This document shows positions 16,582 to 23,411 of a DNA stretch of 64,000 bases, piece by piece (within the stretch, counting starts at the first letter, position 1; each line of letters begins with the position of its first letter). This DNA is from DATKSS01 sp035533335 (GTDB lineage Bacteria; Chloroflexota; Dormibacteria; Dormibacterales; Dormibacteraceae). The notes under the pieces are model-generated. The model had not been told where the DNA came from, did not search any database, and saw only the letters and a list, made by a program, of their open reading frames with translations. Location of the stretch: NCBI GenBank assembly GCA_035533335.1, contig DATLUC010000122.1, positions 1 to 64,000 on the forward strand. The letters are read 5' to 3'. A program made the position numbers and the translations under genes.

Positions 16582-17762
16582 GACCTGCGCAGGAAGGCTC
16601 CGAACATCGGAGCCGTGAAAGCGATGCGTCCACGCTCTGGGCGGTAGACCAGGCCTTTCTGGATCAGCGAGCTCAAGGTCGGCTGAATCTCGTTGTTCTT
16701 GAGCCCTGAAGCCTGCTGCAGCTCCTCGCTGCTCGCGCTCTCGCCCACCGCGGCGATATGGCGCATCAATTTGCGTTCGTTGGGCGAGGCCCGAACGTAG
16801 CGCGCCCGGAAGAACCCGGTATCGAGAGTCGCGAGGATCCGGGGCCGCAGGCGCTTGAAGTCGGACAACGTGATGACGTCGCCCGAGGAGCCGGTCCACA
16901 AGGCGTCGCCGTAGACCTGTATGAAGAACGGGTAGCCGCCGCTATCCTCCATCACCGCGTCCACCACCTCGTCCGCAATCCTTCGGCCGAGTCGCACGGC
17001 GGGATCGACAAGCGCCGCGCGGTCCTCGGGAGGACGGAGATTGCCCAATTGCTGGGTCACAAACATCCGCTCCGAGTAGCTCTTCGAACGCGAGAGGTTG
17101 TCGACCAGCGGCGGCAGGCCGCAGAGCATCAGCATCAAAGGAAGGCTTCGCTGCTGCACGACTGACGCGGCGCTCAGCAGCGCGCTCAACGTCGGCGCTG
17201 CGGCGCGTTCGCGCACCACGTGAAATTCGTCGTAACGCAACGCCAGCCCTTGGTGCTCGCTCTTCTGACACAGCTCGCAAATCCGCATCAGGGCCTCGCG
17301 CAGATCGTCGTCAAGACGGCGAGGCGGCTCGGTACGGCGGCGCCTGGCGTCGACGCTGACCTTGAACTCCCCGTAGCTGACCGCCAGCGCGCCGATCGAG
17401 TCGATGGCCGCCTCCAGCAGCTGGCCGGCACGGTCTTTCAACCGCGCCGAAAGGCTCAAGCGCCTGAGCGCACGATTCACGTCCGTCAGCAGTGCGCTGG
17501 CGAATGCGGCGGGCTCGGCATCAGGTTCCGAGAACTCCCGGTCGACGACGATCCAACCGGCCGCCTCGGCCTCGGCCTCCATCCGGTTGAGGAGCACGGT
17601 CTTCCCCACTCCCCGGAGGCCGGTGATCAGGACGTTGCGAGGCTGGCGCGGGTCGCGGAGAAACCCGCGGACGGCCTCGATCTGCTCTTCCCTGTCGCCG
17701 AGGTAGGGCGGGTCGATGCCGTTGCCGGGACGGTAAGGGCTGAGTGGCCAAAGCGGCGCCAA
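16572..17762 (-). CDS. AAA+ ATPase with C-terminal winged helix
   Basis: 396 residues. The N-terminal segment YLGDREEQIEAVRGFL is followed by Walker A GLRGVGKT (about 49-56). The Walker B region LALRYDEFHVV has DE but a weak preceding hydrophobic run. QLGNLRPPEDRAALVDPAV and PFFIQVYGDALW are typical of the AAA_16/Orc1-like group. The last 80 residues (SPNERKLMRHIAAVGE ... LSSLIQKGLVYRPERGRIAFTAP) form a winged helix. Such proteins occur as regulators or stand-alone defence-type ATPases; the function is unknown. It is preceded by a perfect 7-6-7 palindrome, suggesting autoregulation. Confidence 0.75.
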   Translation of the reverse strand: MAPLWPLSPYRPGNGIDPPYLGDREEQIEAVRGFLRDPRQPRNVLITGLRGVGKTVLLNRMEAEAEAAGWIVVDREFSEPDAEPAAFASALLTDVNRALRRLSLSARLKDRAGQLLEAAIDSIGALAVSYGEFKVSVDARRRRTEPPRRLDDDLREALMRICELCQKSEHQGLALRYDEFHVVRERAAAPTLSALLSAASVVQQRSLPLMLMLCGLPPLVDNLSRSKSYSERMFVTQQLGNLRPPEDRAALVDPAVRLGRRIADEVVDAVMEDSGGYPFFIQVYGDALWTGSSGDVITLSDFKRLRPRILATLDTGFFRARYVRASPNERKLMRHIAAVGESASSEELQQASGLKNNEIQPTLSSLIQKGLVYRPERGRIAFTAPMFGAFLRRSPD

Positions 17763-17774
17763 TGGATACCAGAT

Positions 17775-17794
17775 GATAAGGGAGCAACCTTATC
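17775..17794. promoter_or_regulatory. Perfect palindrome upstream of the AAA ATPase gene
   Basis: GATAAGG, 6-nt spacer, CCTTATC, 12 bp before the ATG of the AAA gene on the minus strand. The position fits an operator or a 5'-UTR hairpin. The winged-helix domain of the gene product is a possible binder. Confidence 0.55.
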
Positions 17795-17907
17795 TGCGGT
17801 TCAAAAAGGAGAAGTCGGCTTCCCGCGACTTATGTTCCGATCCCAGTACATGTCTCAATCTTCCGCGCCGATGCCTGCCGCCAATTTCGGAACGTCCAGA
17901 AGAAGAA

Positions 17908-17940
17908 AAGGGCCGCGCTGGAAAGCGCGGCCCTCTTTTA
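17908..17940 (-). terminator. Rho-independent terminator of the sedolisin gene
   Basis: An 11-bp GC-rich stem (AGGGCCGCGCT with AGCGCGGCCCT, 4-nt loop) is followed on the minus strand by TTTTCTTCTTCT, directly after the protease stop at 17950. Confidence 0.85.
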
Positions 17941-17949
17941 GGTGTCGGG

Positions 17950-19353
17950 TCAGCTCGCCAAGGTCGTGATCAGATTGGCAACGTCCGGCGAACCCCACCC
18001 CGTGGGCAGGTCGTACCCCTGCTGCGTCGATGCAGAGAATCCAGGGTAGCCGTTGAGTCCGTTGTTGCCGACCGTGATGTCGTGGAAGTCAGAGGCATAT
18101 TCACTCGAATTGGCCCCGATCGCGTAGAGAGTTGGGTTCAGAAAGCCCAGTGCGTGACCAGCCTGGGCGTCGGCCAAAGCTGCGATCGCAGCCCATTGCG
18201 GAGCTCCTTCACTGGTGCCGCCAAAGAAATAGAACCCGTTATTCGCACCCCCCAGAAAACCCAGGTACACCATCACGGCGGTGTACACCGACGCGTTGTA
18301 CGCCACATCCGAAGTCGTCCGCATGGATTTGCCGGTGACCCCGGCCTGATAGCTCGGAGCGGCAAAGATCAAGCTGGGGGCTCCGCCCGTCGCGCCGAAC
18401 GTCCCGTAAGTGCAACCAAACGGGCACTGGCTCGCAACTGAGTCGTTCCATACCCACTCGCTTTGGTATTTGCTGGGGACGTCAGGCAGGACGGGATCGG
18501 TCAGAAAGAGGTCGGTGCCACCGACCGCAGTCACGTAGGGGTCCGAGGCGGGATAGGACGCGTTCGGAGCCTTGTAGCACTGGCTCGGTCCTGGCGGCGG
18601 GACGACGCATCCGTTGGTGGCACCACTGTCGCCAGAGGAGGCGAACACGCTGATGCCTTCCTGTGCCGCCTGCTGATAGATCGCGTGGGCCTGGGCGAGC
18701 TGCAGGTTATTCCCGCCACCTTTGATTTCACCCTCCGGCGCGCCAAAACTCATCGACATGACATTGCCAAGGTGGTGACTTACGGCATATTCCTCGGCCT
18801 TGTTCAGTACGTTGCCCAGATTGTTGGCGGCGATCACGAGATCAATCGTCGCCGCGGGAGCAATCGAATGCGCCCACTGCGTGTCCAGACTGGTCTCTTC
18901 TGCCCAGCCGATCTCCGAATTGTGCTGCAGCGGGTTGTAGACGGGTGCGCCCCCCGGGTAAATGATGTTGAGAGTGGGATCGGGCAGGCCAAATTTCCCA
19001 TCAAAGACTTGGAGATCCTGCCGCACGGTCGGGCTTCCATACGCATCCACGATGACGATGGTCTGGCCGGCACCCGTGTCCGCCGCCGGAACGTCATAGC
19101 CGGCCCGGATCTCATCAGGGGTGTAGCAGGCTAGGCCAACAGCAGCCACGCATTGCGAGGGGGTTGGGAACGCAGTAGTCTTGCCCGCCGGAAACCCGAA
19201 TTTCGCAGGGGGATTGGCCTGGTAGGAGATCGGGGTCGAGTTCAGGGTCGCGGCGGAGGCGCTCAAAGCGCCCATGCCGACGCCCACCGCGGGGGCTACA
19301 AGCGCTGCGGCCACGGCGGTCAACGCAGCCACGGGTAAGCGGAAACCGAGCAT
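17950..19353 (-). CDS. S53-family serine carboxyl peptidase (sedolisin-like), secreted
   Basis: 467 residues from the ATG at 19353, with GAGAGGGTG upstream. A signal peptide (about 1-35, ending SASAA) leads almost directly into the catalytic domain. Catalytic Glu and Asp are in WAEETSLDTQWAH, the oxyanion Asp is in SSGDSGATNG, and the nucleophile Ser is in FFGGTSEGAPQWAA. The calcium-site-like end (FHDITVGNNGLNGYPGFSA, TGWGSPD) is present. The usual pro-kumamolisin activation domain of about 180 residues is absent. The gene therefore encodes a compact form, as in some soil bacteria. It is active at acid pH in known relatives. Confidence 0.88.
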   Translation of the reverse strand: MLGFRLPVAALTAVAAALVAPAVGVGMGALSASAATLNSTPISYQANPPAKFGFPAGKTTAFPTPSQCVAAVGLACYTPDEIRAGYDVPAADTGAGQTIVIVDAYGSPTVRQDLQVFDGKFGLPDPTLNIIYPGGAPVYNPLQHNSEIGWAEETSLDTQWAHSIAPAATIDLVIAANNLGNVLNKAEEYAVSHHLGNVMSMSFGAPEGEIKGGGNNLQLAQAHAIYQQAAQEGISVFASSGDSGATNGCVVPPPGPSQCYKAPNASYPASDPYVTAVGGTDLFLTDPVLPDVPSKYQSEWVWNDSVASQCPFGCTYGTFGATGGAPSLIFAAPSYQAGVTGKSMRTTSDVAYNASVYTAVMVYLGFLGGANNGFYFFGGTSEGAPQWAAIAALADAQAGHALGFLNPTLYAIGANSSEYASDFHDITVGNNGLNGYPGFSASTQQGYDLPTGWGSPDVANLITTLAS

Positions 19354-19489
19354 AGACACCACCCTCTCTTGAAACACCCCTCTGACGGCACCCCCGCTGC
19401 AAGCGGGCTTCAGAAATCCTAATGGCACTCTTTCAGCAGGCGTTCAAATTAGTGCAAATTACTGTCGGAGCGCCCAATTTGCCGACGTC

Positions 19490-19900
19490 TTATGGGCGGC
19501 CGAGCCACTGCATGGCCTCTTCGACCGTGGCGAAGTAAGCGGTTTCGAGCAGCTTGCTGAGGGTCGCCTCTCTTGCCCTCAGGTTCATGGCCGCCAGCCC
19601 GCGCTCGGGGAGCACGACGGCAAAGCGCTTGAGCCCGACCCGGGCGGCCCTGGGCAGCCATTCGGCGTCGGCTTGAGCGCTGCTTGCAGCGCTGAGCACC
19701 CGCTCGCGCCGGCAGTCCGCGAGCCAGCGCGAGCCGCCATGGTCGATCAGCGCCTGCACGCCGGCCTCGAGCAGGGCGGCGAACTCCGTTTCGTCGGCCC
19801 AGCCCTCCCACTCCACGCGCACCATCGAGTGCTCGGCGTCCCACGAAACTGTCGCAACACCGGGTCGGCTGAAGTAGACGTCGCCGTCAGGAGGAGGCAC
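19490..19900 (-). CDS. SpoIIAA/STAS-like small protein (hypothetical)
   Basis: 136 residues from a GTG at 19900. The pattern of alternating strands and helices (VATVSWDAEHSMVRVEWEGW, then a helix, GSRWLADCRRERVL, RFAVVLPERGLAAMNLRA, TAYFATVEEAMQWL) resembles single-domain STAS/SpoIIAA-like proteins often annotated as STAS/SEC14-like; this is inference. The Shine-Dalgarno AGGAG lies inside a perfect hairpin immediately upstream (19903-19922), so translation may be controlled by RNA structure. Confidence 0.6.
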   Translation of the reverse strand: MPPPDGDVYFSRPGVATVSWDAEHSMVRVEWEGWADETEFAALLEAGVQALIDHGGSRWLADCRRERVLSAASSAQADAEWLPRAARVGLKRFAVVLPERGLAAMNLRAREATLSKLLETAYFATVEEAMQWLGRP

Positions 19901-19902
19901 GG

Positions 19903-19922
19903 GCTCCTAAAAGAATAGGAGC
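19903..19922 (-). promoter_or_regulatory. Hairpin that sequesters a ribosome-binding site
   Basis: On the minus strand GCTCCTA, loop TTCTTT, then TAGGAGC lies two bases before the GTG start at 19900. The right arm contains the only good Shine-Dalgarno sequence (AGGAG), so the 7-bp stem would hide it. Confidence 0.6.
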
Positions 19923-20096
19923 GTCAAGGCCGCCTCGTCACCCTCTCAACGCAGGGGCCCGACTACCATCCGCTTAACGGGCGCTCCCGGTTCGATTTAG
20001 GGCCAAGCTGAGGGCTGTGAAGAGCGCGCTAGCGACCCCGCGCCCCAGCCCCGCCCCGTACGACGTACAGCTGCGTCGCGGTCCACCGGCGATCCT

Positions 20097-22295
20097 GTGA
20101 CCACGAGTCTGTTCCGCTGGCCTTCCTTGTCCCGGCAGGCGACCATCTTCCTGGTGGCGCTGGCCGTCGCCATCGTGACGGTGGCCGGCTTCGTTGCGTG
20201 GACGTGGCTCGTGATCGGTGGAGACACGGTGACCATCGCCGTCGACGACATCGGCGAAGCGGTCGCCGCCCTGGTCGGGGCTGCTTGCTGCGGCGTGGCT
20301 GCCCGGCGCGCATTCGGGCGCCAGCGGATCGGGTGGTGGCTGCTGGCCGCCTCAGCGGCGAGCTGGGGGGCCGGCGAGGTCGTCTGGAGCGTCTACCAGG
20401 TAGGGCTGGGGATCCCGGTCCCATTTCCCTCCGCCGCGGACATCGGGTTCCTGGGGGCCATCCCGCTTGCCGCGGCCGGCATCCTCATGTTCGTCTTTGT
20501 CAGCCCGACCGGCAACTCCACCCGGCTGCGCCTGTGGCTCGATGCGGGGATCGCCTGCCTTGCGTTGGTGTCGGTGAGCTGGAGCTTCGGCCTCAGGACC
20601 CTGTACAGCTACGCGGGAGACCCTCCGCTCGTCAGGCTCATCGGCCTCGCCTACCCGGTCAGCGACATCCTCATCGGCATCATCCTGTTGCTCGCCATCC
20701 GGCGGGCCAGCGTAGATGCGCGCGGCCGCCTGCTGCTGCTCCTGGGCGGACTGGCCTCCAACGCGGTCGCCGACAGCGCCTTCGCGTACATGAACGCCGC
20801 CGGGACCTACGGCGCCATCGGCAGCGTGCTTGACTCCGGTTGGGTCATCGGGTTCCTGATGATCGGCTTGGCGGCGCTCTGGCCGATGAAGCGGTCGGTG
20901 CCGGTAATCGCGGTCAAAGAAGAGATCGAGCAACCCGCTGACATGTGGCAGGTCGTCCTGCCCTGGGTGGCCATCCTGGCATCCGGCCTCAACGCGCTCC
21001 TGCTGCCCGCCACGGGCCACGCCCTCGACTCCTTTCTGATCATCCTGGCCGGCGGAATCGCGGTCCTCGTGATGGCGAGCTCGATCCACGGGCACACCGA
21101 GTCACTTGAGCTGCTGGCGAAGAGCCGCCTGTACGCCTCACGGCTCAACGACATCATCCGCTACGCCCCGTTGGGCGTGATCCGGATCGGGCCGGACATG
21201 AAGATCATCCAGGCGAACCCTCGCTTCGTGAAGGTCCTGCGACGCCCTGAGAGCGATGTGGTCGGCGGTCCGCTGAGCGCCATCCTGCCCCCCGAGGAGA
21301 TGGTGCGCGCCACGGAGCAGTTTCGGGCGCTGTCGGAAGGGTCGATGGACGCCACCGACTCCGAATTCGAGGTTATGAGCATTGACGGCAAAGCGATGTG
21401 GCTGCACTGGACTGCGACGGAGGTGCGGGACGCCGACGACGATGTCGACTATTTCATCGCGATGTTCTGGGACACCACCGCCCGACACGAGGCCGAGGTC
21501 GCCGCCTTTTCAAACCTCGGCGTGCTGGAGCGGCTCGACCGGTTGAAGAGAGAGTTCCTGAGGATGGTGAGCCACGAGTTCCGCACGTCGCTGGTCGGGA
21601 TCCAGGGGTTCAGCGAGCTGATTCGAGACACCGAGGACCTGGATCCGGCTGACGCCAAAACTTTCGCCACCGACATCTACAACGACGCAGAGAGACTCGA
21701 CAAGATGCTGCGAAAGCTTCTTGCCAAGGACCAGGTGGAGGCGGACGCCATGGTCATGAGCTTCGAGCCGGTCGAGATGGGCGAAGCGGTTCGCGATGCA
21801 GTGGCGCGAGCAAGGGCGGCAGATCGCGCCCACCTGTTCGCAGTGGACCTCGACCCGGACCTCGGCCCCGTTTCGGGCGACGCAGCGCGACTGGCGACCG
21901 TCATGAACATCCTGTTGAGCAACGCGATCAAGTACTCGCCCAAATCGAGCAAGATCACGGTGTCGGCGCGAAGGCAGGTCGACGAGGACGTGGTGAGCGT
22001 AAGCGACCTCGGGATGGGCATGCCTGCGGACTTCGACGACCGACTCTTCGGCCCACACCGCTGGAACGCCAGTGACACGAACTCCGGCGTGATCGGATCG
22101 GGAATGGGCCTTCCGATGGCGCGGCAGATAGTTGAGATGCACGGCGGCCGCATCTGGTTCGAAACCACCAAGGGTCAGGGCTCCGTGTTCCATTTCTCGG
22201 TGCCCCGGCAAGCCGTTCATGCGCAGTCGAGCGAGCGCCACTCGGAAGTCCCGGTCCCGGTCCCGGTCCCGGTGCCGGTGCCGGTGAAGGCTTAG
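20097..22295 (+). CDS. Membrane sensor histidine kinase with PAS domain
   Basis: 732 residues from a GTG. About nine hydrophobic helices span residues 10-335, a MASE-like membrane sensor of unknown ligand. A PAS domain follows at about 345-460 (RYAPLGVIRIGPDMKIIQANPRF, then the VDYFIAMFWDTTARHE end). The HisKA box is MVSHEFRTSLVGIQGFSELI with phospho-acceptor His493. The ATPase domain has NILLSNAIKYSP (N-box) and GMGLPMARQIVEMHGGRIWF (G-box region). The C-terminal tail is a run of Pro-Val pairs encoded by a hexanucleotide repeat. It is convergent with the response regulator gene (stops overlap by 4 bp), its likely partner. Confidence 0.88.
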   Translation: MTTSLFRWPSLSRQATIFLVALAVAIVTVAGFVAWTWLVIGGDTVTIAVDDIGEAVAALVGAACCGVAARRAFGRQRIGWWLLAASAASWGAGEVVWSVYQVGLGIPVPFPSAADIGFLGAIPLAAAGILMFVFVSPTGNSTRLRLWLDAGIACLALVSVSWSFGLRTLYSYAGDPPLVRLIGLAYPVSDILIGIILLLAIRRASVDARGRLLLLLGGLASNAVADSAFAYMNAAGTYGAIGSVLDSGWVIGFLMIGLAALWPMKRSVPVIAVKEEIEQPADMWQVVLPWVAILASGLNALLLPATGHALDSFLIILAGGIAVLVMASSIHGHTESLELLAKSRLYASRLNDIIRYAPLGVIRIGPDMKIIQANPRFVKVLRRPESDVVGGPLSAILPPEEMVRATEQFRALSEGSMDATDSEFEVMSIDGKAMWLHWTATEVRDADDDVDYFIAMFWDTTARHEAEVAAFSNLGVLERLDRLKREFLRMVSHEFRTSLVGIQGFSELIRDTEDLDPADAKTFATDIYNDAERLDKMLRKLLAKDQVEADAMVMSFEPVEMGEAVRDAVARARAADRAHLFAVDLDPDLGPVSGDAARLATVMNILLSNAIKYSPKSSKITVSARRQVDEDVVSVSDLGMGMPADFDDRLFGPHRWNASDTNSGVIGSGMGLPMARQIVEMHGGRIWFETTKGQGSVFHFSVPRQAVHAQSSERHSEVPVPVPVPVPVPVKA
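22249..22287 (+). repeat. Hexanucleotide tandem repeat encoding a Pro-Val tail
   Basis: Six-base units CCGGTC/CCGGTG repeat about six times at the 3' end of the kinase gene and encode the (Pro-Val)n C-terminus. The tract can change length without breaking the frame. Confidence 0.8.
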
Positions 22296-22726
22296 GCGTC
22301 GGGCGCCGGTTCGTCGGGCCTCTCTTCCAGCTGGCCCTTCTCCTCGTACGCTTGCCTGGTCCGAAGGAGGTTACGCACGCGTAGGACGAGCTCGGTGCGA
22401 TCGTACGGCTTGGTGATGAACTCGTCGGCGCCAAGGATGAGAGCGGAAATCTTCGAGGTCCTAGCAGTCTCGCCGGTGACCACCAGCACGGGGAGATAGC
22501 CGAGGCTCTCGCGAGCGCTTCGCAGCCTCCGCAGAATCTCGAGGCCGTCGGGATCGTGCATGTGCAGGTCCAGCAGCACTATGTCCGGCTCGAACTGGGT
22601 GAACACTGATTCGACCTGCTTCGAATCGGAGAGCGCGTATATCTCGTCGCTCACCTCCGACAGAGCCGTCTTCAGGAGCAGTAGGTTTGTCTCGTCGTCC
22701 TCGACGATCAGGATCCGGTTCCTCAC
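22292..22726 (-). CDS. Single-domain response regulator (REC)
   Basis: About 144 residues from the GTG at 22726; longer in-frame starts (GTG 22753, 22834) are possible. The receiver domain shows the acidic pair in RILIVEDDETN, the phospho-acceptor Asp in DIVLLDLHMHDPDG, Thr in VLVVTGETA and Lys in DEFITKPYDRTEL. There is no output domain, only a short Glu/Pro-rich tail, so it probably acts through protein contacts or as a phosphate relay. It lies tail to tail with the histidine kinase. Confidence 0.85.
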   Translation of the reverse strand: MRNRILIVEDDETNLLLLKTALSEVSDEIYALSDSKQVESVFTQFEPDIVLLDLHMHDPDGLEILRRLRSARESLGYLPVLVVTGETARTSKISALILGADEFITKPYDRTELVLRVRNLLRTRQAYEEKGQLEERPDEPAPDA

Positions 22727-22816
22727 CGTGCTCGCATCGTAGCGACTGGCCACCGGTTTGTCGGCCGCACGGCGGCCTGCCAAGAGTGGGCCGAAAAGGC
22801 CCGTTTCCACGGCAGC

Positions 22817-23275
22817 ATGCGCGCGCAGGATCAAGAGGGGATGTTTCTCAACCCCTCCGCCACGCAGCCACGAACAGCAGTCCGGCCACTTCCCGGGATC
22901 GCCCGAGCCGCCGTTGCGCTCGAGATCTTCCTGGGTGTCGGCGCCCTGTTCGGCGGTGGCCGCTCATCCTGGGGCCCGACGGCCACCTGCTCGGGATCGC
23001 CGTTTCCTTCCTACCTGGTACCTGGAATCGTCCTGTTCACGCTGGTGGGGATCGCTCCGCTGCTGGCCGCGGCCAGCACGGCCCGCCGTCAGGCGCTCGC
23101 TCCGATTGCCGCGGTGGCGGTCGGCGTGACGCTGATCGGTTGGGTCTGCGTCGAGATGGTCGTCCGCGCCGGAATCGGGAGCCTGGGGTGGGCGCACTAC
23201 CTCGTGCTCGGCGTGTGCATCTCGGCGATCGGCATGGCCTGGGGGCGGTCGTCCCAGCCCGACCGCGCCAGCTGA
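22817..23275 (+). CDS. Membrane protein with a probable double (compensating) frameshift
   Basis: 152 residues with four hydrophobic segments; GSPFPSYLVPGIVLFTLVG is a familiar motif of a small bacterial membrane-protein family. The stretch before it reads GGGRSSWGPTATCS in the annotated frame. The next frame over the same bases (about 22960-22998) reads PLILGPDGHLLGI, the motif expected at that place in the family. A frame change near 22958 and its reversal near 22998 would explain this. Function unknown. Confidence 0.55.
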   Translation: MRAQDQEGMFLNPSATQPRTAVRPLPGIARAAVALEIFLGVGALFGGGRSSWGPTATCSGSPFPSYLVPGIVLFTLVGIAPLLAAASTARRQALAPIAAVAVGVTLIGWVCVEMVVRAGIGSLGWAHYLVLGVCISAIGMAWGRSSQPDRAS

Positions 23276-23287
23276 GACCTGCCCGGG

Positions 23288-23329
23288 GTTCCGGTACCTT
23301 TCGAATCACGCGGGCGTAGCTCAATTGGC
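23288..23329 (+). repeat. Truncated tRNA-half repeat (copy 1) at the edge of the accessory region
   Basis: GTTCC..TACC.TTC leader and the first 20 nt of a tRNA (nt 1 at 23310, GCGGGCGTAGCTCAATTGGC) align without gaps to the five repeats further right: about 19 of 20 tRNA positions and most of the 22-nt leader. The match stops in the D-loop, after which sequence is unrelated. It may be the end of the same repeat family, or the remnant of a tRNA-Gly gene, since GCGGGCG is also a Gly acceptor. Confidence 0.6.
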
Positions 23330-23411
23330 TTTGAGAAACCATTTGGATTCTCGCATCGGATTGAATCGCTCGCCATGAGACTCCGCAAGCGGGCCATAGC
23401 GGTGACTCGTT

